Below, one piece after another: positions 1-9,217 of a DNA stretch of 64,000 nucleotides. The stretch lies in NCBI RefSeq assembly GCF_000316665.1, contig NC_019678.1, positions 4,774,001 to 4,838,000 on the forward strand. The letters are read 5' to 3'. The translations under genes were made by a program, and so were the position numbers. The notes below the pieces were generated by a model. The model was not told where the DNA came from, did not search any database, and saw nothing but the letters and a program-made list of their open reading frames with translations. The DNA is from Rivularia sp. PCC 7116 (GTDB lineage Bacteria > Cyanobacteriota > Cyanobacteriia > Cyanobacteriales > Nostocaceae). The number at the start of each line of letters is the position of its first letter. Position 1 is the stretch's first letter.

Positions 1-392
1 CAGAAGTGCGTGAATACTTTGAACAAACAGATGTATTTGTTTTATCCAGCTTTGCCGAGGGAGTGCCTGTAGTCTTAATGGAAGCAATGGCGGCAGGGGT
101 TCCGGTAGTCGCTCCACAAATCGCCGGAATCAGCGAACTCGTAGAACACAACGTCAGCGGCTATATCGTACCCGCAGGTGATAAAACACATTTAGCCCAA
201 AGCATAGAAAAATTATTGAACGACGGCGAGTTAAGAACTGAATTCGGAACCGCAGGAAGAAATAAAGTAGAAAAAGAATTCAATATAAATTTAGAAGCTA
301 AAAAGCTCTACCAGATAATGAGTAAAGCATTGCATCCAGCCGAGCAGTTAACCACAACCAGCAAACAGTTATCAAAGATTAGCGGTGTTTGA
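1..392 (+). CDS. Glycosyltransferase family 4 (GT-B), C-terminal fragment cut by window edge
   Basis: The reading frame is open from the first bases (codons in phase with position 3), so the gene starts outside the window and only about 130 residues are present. The visible part is the nucleotide-sugar binding half of a retaining GT-B enzyme: the motif EGVPVVLMEAMAAGVPVV contains the Glu-x7-Glu signature of family GT4, followed by the usual GYIVPAGD loop. Such enzymes transfer a sugar from an NDP-sugar to a growing glycan at the cytoplasmic face of the membrane. It is convergent with the exopolysaccharide genes that follow on the minus strand and probably belongs to the same surface-glycan region. 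Donor and acceptor cannot be told. Confidence 0.85.
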   Translation, partial: EVREYFEQTDVFVLSSFAEGVPVVLMEAMAAGVPVVAPQIAGISELVEHNVSGYIVPAGDKTHLAQSIEKLLNDGELRTEFGTAGRNKVEKEFNINLEAKKLYQIMSKALHPAEQLTTTSKQLSKISGV

Positions 393-414
393 GAGGCTTT
401 GTCTTTTATCCAGG

Positions 415-566
415 GATGAGGAAGAGGAAGAGGGAGTGAGGGAGTGAGGGAGGGAGGGAGTGAGGGAGTGAGGAAATTCTTTTCTCCCCATTACCCCATT
501 ACCCCATCACTTCGTAAGCTATTCCCAATTACCAATTACCAATTACCAATTACCAATTACCAATTC
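415..566. repeat. Low-complexity purine tract and CCAATTA heptamer repeats
   Basis: Positions 415-476 are almost pure purine on the plus strand, made of GAGGGAGT/GGGAGTGA units. Positions 524-566 hold about six tandem copies of the heptamer CCAATTA. Heptameric short tandem repeats of this kind are common between genes in heterocystous cyanobacteria. It lies between two convergent genes, and the short frame running through it (444-638) is translated repeat, not a gene. Confidence 0.8.
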
Positions 567-1811
567 CTACTTTGCCCAATCCATAGGCTCCACAGAATCA
601 AACGAAGTAGTCATTTTATAGGGAGAGCCAGTTTCTAAAGAATTTTGGATTGCCAAGACAATTTCGTTGTTGTGCAGCGAAAATCGAGATGACAGCCTGC
701 AAGGACGATTTTCCATAATCGCATCAGCCATTTCTGCTACACCACGACAAAAATCCATTTGCTGTGCGCCTCTATATCCAAATTTCGGCGCTTTCTTCAC
801 TAAACGATACCTTTGCTTCCAAACACCTTCAAGCCTTTTACGTCCAATTGTCAGGCTGCGACGGATATAAACTGGCGCTCCATAAAACCAACAGTCATCA
901 ATGCCAAGTATGCCGTCATCTCCAATAATTTTTAAAGAATGGTCGTGAGGTGCGACAATACTACAGGTTAATCTCGCAACTACTCCAGAAGCGAATTTAA
1001 TACAAGCCACAGAAAAATCTGGAGCATCAACTTCTACTGGTAAATCAGTTTTCTTATCCGGGATTAAACAAGACGAAAAAGCAGAAACGGTTTGAGCAGG
1101 ACCAAAAAAAGCCGTCAGCCAATTTACATAATATCCCGCATGTTCTAAAGTACAGCCTACTTCAAATTCATCTTTATAAGGCCAAGGCGTACCAGATTCG
1201 CTCAACCACTTTTGATAAGGCATTTGATGAACTAGCCCATCATCCATTTCCGCGTAGACTACCCGAACTTTCCCTACCTTGTTTTCCCGCAATGCTTTCC
1301 ATATAGTTTGGGCGCTTTCACTCAATAAACTACATGGTGCGGAGGAAAGATATAAACCTTTAGCTTCAGCAATATCTACCAACTCTTTCGCTTGCTCCAT
1401 TTCCATAGCGAAAGGCTTTTCGGAATAAACGTGCTTCCCAGCTTCCAAACAAGCTTTGGAAACTTCATAATGACTGCGGGGATTAGTCAAATTTAATACT
1501 ATGTCAACCTTATCATCCGCAAGCAAATCGCTAAGGCTGTCATAAATATGAGAAATATTATAGTATTTAGAAAATTTAGTAGCGCGATCGCTAACTTTAT
1601 CCAAAACTCCCACTAGCTTCAACTGCGGATGCATCGAGAGAGTTTTTAAGTAATAATCGGCAACATAACCACAACCAACAATAGCAATAGATTTATAGGA
1701 CAAATTACTTTTATTGCCATTTTGGTTGGCTGAATATGTGGGGTTTTTTACAGAGTTCGCATCCGTCTTTCTAACTAAGTTAGAAATTTTAAACACATTT
1801 TTAAGCAGCAT
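567..1811 (-). CDS. Gfo/Idh/MocA family NAD(P)-dependent oxidoreductase
   Basis: 414 residues. After a poorly conserved 40-residue N-terminal extension comes a Rossmann fold with GCGYVADYYLKTL (residues about 46-58), then the family's EKPFAMEMEQAKELV motif, where the Glu-Lys-Pro places the catalytic lysine near the nicotinamide ring. The C-terminal half is the alpha/beta substrate domain. Family members oxidise, reduce or epimerise sugars, commonly nucleotide sugars for polysaccharide synthesis. It is the last gene of the minus-strand exopolysaccharide cluster, 50 bp after the glycosyltransferase gene, so a role in making a modified sugar donor is inferred. The substrate is unknown. A second family member is at 47125-48207. 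Confidence 0.9.
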   Translation of the reverse strand: MLLKNVFKISNLVRKTDANSVKNPTYSANQNGNKSNLSYKSIAIVGCGYVADYYLKTLSMHPQLKLVGVLDKVSDRATKFSKYYNISHIYDSLSDLLADDKVDIVLNLTNPRSHYEVSKACLEAGKHVYSEKPFAMEMEQAKELVDIAEAKGLYLSSAPCSLLSESAQTIWKALRENKVGKVRVVYAEMDDGLVHQMPYQKWLSESGTPWPYKDEFEVGCTLEHAGYYVNWLTAFFGPAQTVSAFSSCLIPDKKTDLPVEVDAPDFSVACIKFASGVVARLTCSIVAPHDHSLKIIGDDGILGIDDCWFYGAPVYIRRSLTIGRKRLEGVWKQRYRLVKKAPKFGYRGAQQMDFCRGVAEMADAIMENRPCRLSSRFSLHNNEIVLAIQNSLETGSPYKMTTSFDSVEPMDWAK

Positions 1812-1861
1812 AGACTCTTATTGATGATTTGCGAGTATTCTTTGTTCCTAGCATCTAACTC

Positions 1862-2872
1862 TTATGAACTAACTGCCGCACTTTTATATTCAACAATGGC
1901 GCGTTTCTTTCCCAATAATCGAGATAGATGAAACTGAATCTGACCTATAAGTCCAGGGAATTTGTCCAGAACACAGAATAGACCGTAAAACAATCCATCC
2001 ACGGGAGTAACTCCCTTAGTTCTGGCATATTTATATACGCGAGAAAATAATATACTATAAGCCACAAAAAGTAAAATTATACTTATACCTCCAGTAAACC
2101 ACGCAGCAATAAAGGCTAATAAGGGTAATATTAAACCCCAAACCCAAATTCTGCGACTTTCTTTAATCCAGTGTTTTTCCGGAGGTTTACCGTGCAGCCA
2201 AGCCCCTTCGGCGTAAGCATGTCCGTTACGAACCGAACGCTTCCACCATTGGTTGAAATGCATTATTTGAGCATCATGTAAAGTCATTTCAGCGTCAATA
2301 CGCATGATTGTGCCGCCAGCTTGACGCAAGCGCACGCATAATTCTGGTTCTTCTCCGGCAATTAAACTTGGATTAAAACCCCCAACCTGTTTTAAAGCGT
2401 TGACGCGCATCATCGCGTCACCACCACAGGCTTGTGCTTCGCCTACAGGCGTATCCCATTCAATATCGCACAATCGATTGTAAACAGAATTTGTCGGAAA
2501 TTCTTCCCTTCTCCTTCCGCAAACGACTACAACTTCAGGTTTCGCATCTAATACCTTGACAGCTTTTTCTAGCCATCCTTCAACTACCAAACAATCTCCA
2601 TCAACAAATTGAACAAATTCAGTGTATGGTTCTATTTTAAGTAGATATTCAAAACCTTCATTTCTTGCCCGTGCAGCAGTAAAAGGAATCGATAAATCTA
2701 GCTCGACAACGTTAGCGCCGAGGCTACGGGCTAAATCTACGCTGCCATCATTAGAGCCAGAATCAACATAAACAACCGTTTTTACCTGCTCCAGTACAGA
2801 TAATAGACATTGTTTGAGACGATTTCCTTCATTACGTCCAATTACAACTACCCCGATTGAATTCACTCCCAT
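1862..2872 (-). CDS. Glycosyltransferase family 2 (GT-A) with C-terminal membrane segments
   Basis: 336 residues from the ATG at 2872. The fold begins at once with VVVIGRNEGNRLKQ, then VYVDSGSNDGS and the metal/nucleotide-binding FVDGDCLVVEGW (DxD-like), all typical of inverting GT2 enzymes. The C-terminal third has two hydrophobic stretches followed by basic residues, so the protein is probably anchored at the inner face of the plasma membrane. The frame stays open upstream to 2992, but those 40 residues do not resemble the family. A GGAG lies directly before the 2872 ATG, unusually close, so the start is not certain. It follows the methyltransferase gene and probably builds the exopolysaccharide repeat unit. 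Confidence 0.88.
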   Translation of the reverse strand: MGVNSIGVVVIGRNEGNRLKQCLLSVLEQVKTVVYVDSGSNDGSVDLARSLGANVVELDLSIPFTAARARNEGFEYLLKIEPYTEFVQFVDGDCLVVEGWLEKAVKVLDAKPEVVVVCGRRREEFPTNSVYNRLCDIEWDTPVGEAQACGGDAMMRVNALKQVGGFNPSLIAGEEPELCVRLRQAGGTIMRIDAEMTLHDAQIMHFNQWWKRSVRNGHAYAEGAWLHGKPPEKHWIKESRRIWVWGLILPLLAFIAAWFTGGISIILLFVAYSILFSRVYKYARTKGVTPVDGLFYGLFCVLDKFPGLIGQIQFHLSRLLGKKRAIVEYKSAAVSS

Positions 2873-3091
2873 TCTCCTTCTTATTTCTAGATATTTGTCA
2901 AAGCTTATTAGTGGCAGGAATCCCATTCCCCAAAGGAGTGGAGAATAGTGCAAGATATGAATTAAAACTGATAAGTTGCACCATGCTCGCAAAAACCGAT
3001 TTTTGCTGATTGCACTATGTAAGAATTATGTTTTTACAAAAATAAACCCGGTTTCATTGGGGCAGATTCAAATTCGTGGCTTTAAATGAAT

Positions 3092-3742
3092 CTAACCAGC
3101 TTGAAAAGGTTTGTAAGCTGCGTAGGACTTTTCTAGTAATAATTTTCGTTCTACATAAAACTCGCTGTCGGGGAACAGCTCGCGCATCCGATTTCTAGAC
3201 AGCACTCTCGTACCTCTTACCATTTCAGTCCAAACTGGCAATTTCTTCTCCCATCTCTGATGTAAATTTTGCCGCATGAATTCCGGCAGTAACCAATAAC
3301 CAATAACGCCAGTATGAGGTTCAATCGGCCAATAATCGCTAGGAGTCTGTACCCAATAACCTTTAGCCAAGCGAATCACTTCTGATGCAAAATCAGCTTG
3401 CTTTGATTCATCTCCTACATGTTCGATAACGGAATTACTAAATACAATATCAAAGGATTTATCTGAAAAAGTATTGATTAAATTGGTGGCATCCCCTTCA
3501 ACCAGGGTATATTTGCCAAACTTTCCGGTGCTTTTATAAGAACCTGGTAGATTAACTAAAGTCACATCAAAATTATGGTCAAACCACTTCCACATTGGGA
3601 GATGTCCTCCCAAATCAATAATTCTTGCGTTCGACGGCGGTTTAACTAAAGCCAGAAACTGCTTCATCCGTTCTAAACGCCAAGACTTACCAAATGAATT
3701 GTGTTTTGCCCACTCCGACGCTTTGGCGTAAGCTACATGCAT
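3092..3742 (-). CDS. SAM-dependent class I methyltransferase
   Basis: 216 residues. Motif I is RIIDLGGHLPMWKWF (about residues 40-54), a slightly unusual form (DLGGH rather than E/DxGxGxG). Motif IV/post-motif is FDIVFSNSVIEHVG, typical of Methyltransf_11/23-like enzymes. It is predicted to be a soluble cytoplasmic protein. It lies 80 bp after the O-antigen ligase-like gene and 220 bp before a GT2 gene on the same strand, so it probably methylates a sugar or lipid intermediate of the exopolysaccharide. The exact substrate cannot be read from the sequence. Confidence 0.85.
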   Translation of the reverse strand: MHVAYAKASEWAKHNSFGKSWRLERMKQFLALVKPPSNARIIDLGGHLPMWKWFDHNFDVTLVNLPGSYKSTGKFGKYTLVEGDATNLINTFSDKSFDIVFSNSVIEHVGDESKQADFASEVIRLAKGYWVQTPSDYWPIEPHTGVIGYWLLPEFMRQNLHQRWEKKLPVWTEMVRGTRVLSRNRMRELFPDSEFYVERKLLLEKSYAAYKPFQAG

Positions 3743-3821
3743 TGTTCTCTCGTTTGTTGTTTATAATTGAATATTTTTTGATATTTATAACTGGTAGAAG
3801 CACCAATTATCCAGGCTAAAG

Positions 3822-5129
3822 CTAATATCGGTATCTTCGATACTTGCGCTTCAATCTTGATTTTTTAAAGTTTTGATGCTGATTTTCATTTAGTGTCTTT
3901 TGTGGTTTCCTCTGAGGCACGGAAAGAGCAGTCGCCACAAATAAAACCCAATATATATTAGCCAAACGTAAAAGATAGCTTTCCATAATGTTATTTAGAC
4001 CTAAAAATAACAGAAAAGCCAAAGGCCAAATTTCTTCAGGGCTTTTGGCAGCATAAGCTCTTTTTAATGCCTTTGCAAAAGCCACTATAAAACTAAATGA
4101 GAACAGTGCTAAACCTATTAACCCTACATCAAGAGCAAAGTCTAAATAGCCATTATGACCGTGAGGTGCAACAAATTGACTTGAAAGGGTGCCGCCAACA
4201 ATTGCAGGATATTTAGTTCCTGGTGCCCAAAAGGCTCCACGACCGTACCCCAACCAAGGTCTTTCCATAATGAATTTAATCATCATACCCCACATTGGCG
4301 TTCTTCCGGTCAAAGTCGGGTCTTTTCCCATACCTCCTAAAAGTGCCGACCAGTTAGTTAAAATGAAAGTCCCAACTATTCCTACTACTAATACCGTTAA
4401 GTCTAAATAAACTACAGATATTTTCCCTTGCCAGCGAAAAGTGCGATAAAAAACTAACATTATTCCCAGCAAAACGCAGACAACCATTGCTGTCTTAGAA
4501 GTAGAAAGTACAATTACTGATAAAGGTAAACACAGCCCCAACCATTTATAAAAACTTCTTTTCGGATTATCTACAGGTAATAGAAAAAATGACAGCGAGC
4601 CAATAAGCATCATGCTGCCAAGAGTATTTTTATAATCGTAAATTCCCTTCCAAGAGCCAGGATGGTCGGCTCCATGTTTACCAATTGAAGGAATTCCTAA
4701 AGCGAATATTAAAGTTAATACAGAACCTATGCCGAAAGTCCAAGCAACTAGCTTGACTTGCTCTCTTAAAGTGTAACGCGAAGCAAAATACAATGCGAAT
4801 GTAGTCATTTGCCATACTTCACGACCTACAAGGGAAGTATAGGTTGGTATATCCGACCAAATGTAGGAACATAAAATTAATACTACTAATATCCATAGCA
4901 CTAGATCTCTAGAAGCAACCGTTAAAGATTTTCGCCAGCGAAGTAAAACTAAAACAGTCGAACCGACCCAAATAAAGTATCTAATAGAAGTAATAATATA
5001 TGCTGGAATAATACCTGGAGTTGGTGGAGTTGAGGCTTGGTTCCCTCCTACTAATAGTCCTCCAGAAAAAAAAGTCAAAGCTAAAACCGCAAACCATTTT
5101 TCAGCTATTTCTAAATACTTAGAATTCAT
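3822..5129 (-). CDS. O-antigen ligase/polymerase (Wzy/WaaL) family membrane protein
   Basis: 435 residues with about ten to eleven hydrophobic helices and the large periplasmic loop typical of the Wzy_C family. Within the loop are LTGRTPMWGMMI, PWLGYGRGAFW and VAPHGHNGYLDFALDVGLIG, the GRT...GxGxG...HxHN/GHNGYLD series that marks O-antigen polymerases and ligases. Known members polymerise or transfer undecaprenyl-linked glycans on the outer side of the membrane. The C-terminal tail is strongly basic (KKSRLKRKYRRYRY). In this minus-strand cluster it is the only polymerase candidate, so it probably polymerises the repeat unit under control of the Wzc-type protein (9218-11407). Ligase and polymerase cannot be separated by sequence. 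Confidence 0.88.
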   Translation of the reverse strand: MNSKYLEIAEKWFAVLALTFFSGGLLVGGNQASTPPTPGIIPAYIITSIRYFIWVGSTVLVLLRWRKSLTVASRDLVLWILVVLILCSYIWSDIPTYTSLVGREVWQMTTFALYFASRYTLREQVKLVAWTFGIGSVLTLIFALGIPSIGKHGADHPGSWKGIYDYKNTLGSMMLIGSLSFFLLPVDNPKRSFYKWLGLCLPLSVIVLSTSKTAMVVCVLLGIMLVFYRTFRWQGKISVVYLDLTVLVVGIVGTFILTNWSALLGGMGKDPTLTGRTPMWGMMIKFIMERPWLGYGRGAFWAPGTKYPAIVGGTLSSQFVAPHGHNGYLDFALDVGLIGLALFSFSFIVAFAKALKRAYAAKSPEEIWPLAFLLFLGLNNIMESYLLRLANIYWVLFVATALSVPQRKPQKTLNENQHQNFKKSRLKRKYRRYRY

Positions 5130-5432
5130 ATTTATTAGCTAAATCAATTATAGAAATGAGTTGGAACATATGGTGAGGTATCATATTTTCTACTACCGAT
5201 TGAACGCATTTGCGAACTATATTCAAGTAGTGCCAGATAAATATACTACCTATCATATTTAATCTGGTGAACTAATGATAGTAGATCCACCATATTAATT
5301 TTGATGAGCAATGAAAGAAATATATTCTTCAACTCCTCAAAACTAATACGGTTGACTCTAATATCCTGCACATTTGTATCCCCTGAACCCTTAGCTGAAT
5401 AGCAGAAGCTTTGCTCTTGAACTAAAACTAAA
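5130..5432. other. Intergenic gap inside the exopolysaccharide cluster
   Basis: 303 bp between two minus-strand genes. AT-rich, no start codon with a coding frame worth calling, no clear hairpin plus T-run. It could hold a secondary promoter for the downstream polymerase gene, but I see no convincing -35/-10 pair. Confidence 0.5.
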
Positions 5433-6638
5433 CTAAGTATTTACAGAATCTCTTTGCGTGCGAACCCATGCTTTTTGACGCTTAACTAAAAATTGAAAGT
5501 AAAGCGGAATTTTCCACAAAATGTACAAAGGAACGCTTAAAAGCTGGGATAAAGGTAAATCGCTACGTCCAAACTTTGCCCAAGCCGATATTATTGCGAG
5601 GAAAAGTAAGCTTCCGGCTAAAACTAAGATAGTCGTCGGCAACCATATCCCTAATAACAATGACGTTATCAAGGAAAAACTGGTCATTCCCAACCAAGCA
5701 ATTACCAGTAGTGATAAAGGCGGCACGCACAAATCCAAAGCACTAATCAACAAATCAAGTCGTCTTTGTTTGACTGCTTCTTTTAACAGCAAAGGAATAT
5801 AGGTTAACAACGTTTGTAAATGCCCGTGTTCCCATCTGGTTCTTTGTCCTCTAGCCGCTTGTACTTCTTGCGGTAAATATCCGGTGACATTTGACTGGGG
5901 ACAAAAAACTGCTGGATAACCAGCCAAGCTTAAATCAAAGCCTAGTTTCATATCTTCCACAATATCGCCGCTAGCAATATCAACAGAATTAATTACCTCC
6001 CAAGGAAAAGCCATCCCTGTTCCAGTTAATAAACAAGGTTGTCCCAACTGACTTAACCCATAAGGACGAACTAAATTTTTAACCTTGAAAGCAAATGTTG
6101 AAATCAATGCTTTAGGACTAGAATTATCCGATTTGGCCATCAAATAAGTTGCTTGTACCGGTTTCCCCGTAGCTAAAGCCTTTTGAGTTACCCGCTCTAC
6201 AGCACCTTTAGCAACTAAACAGTCAGCATCAACAAATACGACTACATCTGGCGGTTGAGACTTGAGATAATTCAATCCATAGTCGAGGGCGTATCCTTTA
6301 CCTCTGAGATTGGTATTTTCACGTTCGATAACTTTAACACCAGTAGAGCGAGCAATGTCCGCAGTAGCATCCGTGCAATTATCGGCAACTACGACTATAT
6401 CTTGTGAATTATTTAACTTTGCTTTTAAATCTTCTAAGGTCGAACGAATTACAAGCTCTTCGTCATGAGCGGGAATTAAAACTTTAAAATTGATATCTTT
6501 AGCTTCTTTCCATTGCTTGTTTTTAGCTGGAACAATCGGTAGCAATGCAGTCATAGACTCAGTAAAAAGTATGCCGCACAAAATAAACAATCCACCAGCA
6601 ATAACTAATAAAACACTGTTAAGAAATCCAATTATCAT
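5433..6638 (-). CDS. Membrane-bound glycosyltransferase family 2, processive-synthase-like
   Basis: 401 residues. One N-terminal transmembrane helix (residues 5-27) precedes a GT-A domain containing VLIPAHDEELVIRSTL, VVADNCTDATADIA and VVFVDADCLVAKGAVE (DxD), then DIVEDMKLG and QGQRTRWEHGH, close to the QxxRW motif of cellulose/hyaluronan synthase-like enzymes. Three more hydrophobic helices fill the C-terminus. Enzymes of this shape add sugars at the membrane and some are processive. The start ATG at 6638 has AGGGTG upstream. It sits between a GT4 gene and the polymerase-like gene in the exopolysaccharide cluster. Sugar specificity is not readable. Confidence 0.9.
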   Translation of the reverse strand: MIIGFLNSVLLVIAGGLFILCGILFTESMTALLPIVPAKNKQWKEAKDINFKVLIPAHDEELVIRSTLEDLKAKLNNSQDIVVVADNCTDATADIARSTGVKVIERENTNLRGKGYALDYGLNYLKSQPPDVVVFVDADCLVAKGAVERVTQKALATGKPVQATYLMAKSDNSSPKALISTFAFKVKNLVRPYGLSQLGQPCLLTGTGMAFPWEVINSVDIASGDIVEDMKLGFDLSLAGYPAVFCPQSNVTGYLPQEVQAARGQRTRWEHGHLQTLLTYIPLLLKEAVKQRRLDLLISALDLCVPPLSLLVIAWLGMTSFSLITSLLLGIWLPTTILVLAGSLLFLAIISAWAKFGRSDLPLSQLLSVPLYILWKIPLYFQFLVKRQKAWVRTQRDSVNT

Positions 6639-6778
6639 TGCTTACACCCTTTATCGCTTTTACCAATCAAAATTTTTCTATTCGAGCAGTTCCAATAAAC
6701 TTGTTAAGAACAATAATCTCTATATTCATACCTCTCAAGGTTGCAACTTCTAGCTAGCAAGTTTTAAATACCTGTGGG

Positions 6779-8011
6779 TTAAACTGCTAAATCATAAATC
6801 TCTAAAATCCGGTCGATTTTACGTTCCCAGTCAAAATATTGCCGTACCCTTTCTTTGCCAGCATTACCTAATTGGGATCGCAATTGTGGAAATTGGGCTA
6901 GTTTATCCATAGCGTTAACCAATCCATCTACTAAAGCTTCTCTAGAGGTGGGTTCTATCAAAATGCCGCAATCTCCATTCAAATAATCTGCCGGACCTCC
7001 CCATTTTGTAGCAATCACCGGTATCCCCACTGCCATCGCTTCTAAAACTACTGCACCTCCACATTCCAAAAGACTGGGAAGAACTAAAACATCAGCTTTT
7101 TTTAAATTTTGTGCACATTGCTTTTGAGGGAGCCATCCAGAAAAAGTTACCTTTTTACTTAAACCTAATTGTGAGGTTTGAGCTTCTAAAAGGTTTCTTT
7201 GCTTACCATCGCCAATAATTTCCAGACATACGTTCGCAGAAGATGCTACTACGCTGAAGGCTTCTAAAAGTAGATCCACGGCTTTCCAATCAACCAATCG
7301 ACCGACGAAAACAAATCGAGTTTCTTGTTCTAAATCAAAGTGGACTTGTTTCATACTGTGCCATACAGATAAATCCACACCGTTTTCTACTAAATTTAAA
7401 ACGGTTCCATTATTGCCCCGAGGCAATGCTTGCTTGGTGCGTTCGTTAGCAACAAGTAATATCTTGGCTTGAAGTTTTCCAGGTATGAGACGATTACCAA
7501 AATCAGATAATTTGCGTCCCTTGGAGACCATTAAATCAACAAACCAATTATGACGAGAGTTGAACCCAGGAGGATATTCAATCGCACCATTCATCGGACC
7601 AATAACAACAGGTGCCCACACATCAAACATCACAGACGGAAATTTCGGCGATACCGGAATCGGTTCGTGGACTACATCTATATTGTTTTGCCTAACAAGT
7701 TGACGTACAAGCCGACGCTGGATGCTTTGGGTATATAAATGACTGATTAAATCAGTCGTTATTAGCGCCAATCTTCGAGGTAATAAATCTCCCAAACGCC
7801 ATAATAGCTGGTGTATCCAGTTATCCGTTACAAAATGTATACGACCGTCTTCTTGGGGAAAAAGCGATTCAAGTTCGTCTTGAGTGCGTCCATGAACTAC
7901 TAACCAAGTATCGATTTGACGTTTTCTCAGCAATCTAAAGTAGTTTAGGGGTAAAAATGCTTCACCGCCATATTTAGCAGAGGCATGTTCGGCGACAATC
8001 AAAACTCGCAT
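6779..8011 (-). CDS. Glycosyltransferase family 4 (GT-B)
   Basis: 410 residues from the ATG at 8011. The frame extends to a TTG at 8035, but the 8011 ATG is preceded by GAGGTG at suitable spacing and begins with MRVLIVAEHAS, the standard first strand. The N-terminal acceptor domain is followed by FVFVGRLVDWKAVDLLLEAF and ECGGAVVLEAMAVGIPVIA, the GT4 donor site with Glu-x7-Glu. A soluble or peripheral cytoplasmic enzyme that transfers a sugar from an NDP donor with retention. It lies about 140 bp upstream of the GT2 gene in the minus-strand exopolysaccharide cluster and is probably one of the repeat-unit assembly enzymes. Confidence 0.92.
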   Translation of the reverse strand: MRVLIVAEHASAKYGGEAFLPLNYFRLLRKRQIDTWLVVHGRTQDELESLFPQEDGRIHFVTDNWIHQLLWRLGDLLPRRLALITTDLISHLYTQSIQRRLVRQLVRQNNIDVVHEPIPVSPKFPSVMFDVWAPVVIGPMNGAIEYPPGFNSRHNWFVDLMVSKGRKLSDFGNRLIPGKLQAKILLVANERTKQALPRGNNGTVLNLVENGVDLSVWHSMKQVHFDLEQETRFVFVGRLVDWKAVDLLLEAFSVVASSANVCLEIIGDGKQRNLLEAQTSQLGLSKKVTFSGWLPQKQCAQNLKKADVLVLPSLLECGGAVVLEAMAVGIPVIATKWGGPADYLNGDCGILIEPTSREALVDGLVNAMDKLAQFPQLRSQLGNAGKERVRQYFDWERKIDRILEIYDLAV

Positions 8012-8306
8012 CCTTGTATTCACCTCTTTTTTCAATTTATTCTTGACTTGCCATCGACTGAGTTCGTTTCAGTGCCAACCCAAATTTCAACAAAATCTAT
8101 TTTATAATTCAGATTAGAAAATAAATTTTTCAGAGAGAAAATCCGATTTATCTCATATTCAGGTCGCGATTGTTAAACTTGAAAGAGGTAGTAGAGGCAA
8201 ATTTCCATCCCAACTTTCAAATCGAAGACAATCAGCACAAAACTCAGCTATTCAATGGAAATAGACAGTAAAATACTAAAACCGACATTGACTACTCGTA
8301 CATAGT

Positions 8307-8900
8307 TTATCCTTTACCATCCTCTTTACTTACCTTAGACTTGATAACAGTAGCAGGTATACCCACTGCGGTTGCTCCGTCAGGAATATCCCGTAAAACA
8401 ACTGCATTAGCACCAATTGCTGCCCCATCTCCAACCGAGATATCGCCAAAAATCTTCGCGCCTGCCCCTACATTGACTCTTTTTCCCAGCTTTGGAGCCT
8501 CCATAGGACGATCCAAATAGCGATTACCCAAGGTTACACCTTGACGAATAATCGAATCATCGCCAATCGCGGAGCATCCATGAACCACTATCCCACTTTG
8601 ATGTTCGATAATTACCCGTCGTCCCAATCGAGCGGTAAATGGTATTTCAATTCCGTAACCATTACGAATCTTCCGAAACATCATTTTATATAACACACTA
8701 AAAGGCGATCGCAGTATCTTGGAGTTAATTGTCATTCGCCAAACTCCGAAGCGATAAACCGCTATTGCTCGAAATCCCGGTCTAGTCCAATCTTTGCCGT
8801 GAGCAATCCAGTCTTCCTTTAACTGCTGCCATAAACTTAAATCTTCTTCTTTTAGTACCAATCCCCTGCTATCGGCTGCTCTGTTCAGTTGGGCACTCAT
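8307..8900 (-). CDS. Hexapeptide-repeat (left-handed beta-helix) O-acetyltransferase, serine acetyltransferase-like
   Basis: 197 residues. The C-terminal half shows the imperfect [LIV]-G-x4 hexapeptide rhythm of a left-handed beta-helix: GRRVIIEHQSGIVVHGCSAIG, then LGKRVNVGAGAKIFGDISVGDGAAIGANAVVLRDIP. The motif IEHQSGIVVHG holds the His corresponding to the catalytic histidine of CysE-type enzymes. The N-terminal 60 residues resemble the short helical region of WcaB/SAT-like acetyltransferases. Placed between a GT4 gene and the wzc-like gene in the exopolysaccharide cluster, it more likely acetylates a sugar residue than serine. A biosynthetic serine acetyltransferase role cannot be excluded. 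Confidence 0.85.
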   Translation of the reverse strand: MSAQLNRAADSRGLVLKEEDLSLWQQLKEDWIAHGKDWTRPGFRAIAVYRFGVWRMTINSKILRSPFSVLYKMMFRKIRNGYGIEIPFTARLGRRVIIEHQSGIVVHGCSAIGDDSIIRQGVTLGNRYLDRPMEAPKLGKRVNVGAGAKIFGDISVGDGAAIGANAVVLRDIPDGATAVGIPATVIKSKVSKEDGKG

Positions 8901-9217
8901 GTTTATATCTCAATTTTTAAATAAGTAATGAACGATTTGCACAAGTTAAGCAATTGGGAAGAAACACGAACGAATATAGACTAACAAGATGGCTGCAAAA
9001 TTTTTCACTTCAAGCTCCTAACCCCTCTACAGATGTAATTTTGCCACATCTCCACAGTTCCTAACTCAAATCTTCTCTGACTAAGAGAAATCCAAGAAAT
9101 ACAATTTCCCACCATTTTACAAATATTCCGTTCTGGATAAAACCTTATGCATGGGGGTGTCGCCCCCTAAGAGCGACACCAACGGTGGGACATTTGACTA
9201 TCTATAAGTACCTACGG
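8901..9217. other. Intergenic region with GGTGTCGC hairpin
   Basis: 317 bp between the acetyltransferase and wzc-like genes. Positions 9156-9163 (GGTGTCGC) pair perfectly with 9173-9180 (GCGACACC) around a C-rich loop. The hairpin lies 37 bp after the stop of the wzc-like gene as read on the minus strand, but no T-run follows, so it may be a processing or REP-type element rather than an intrinsic terminator. Confidence 0.5.
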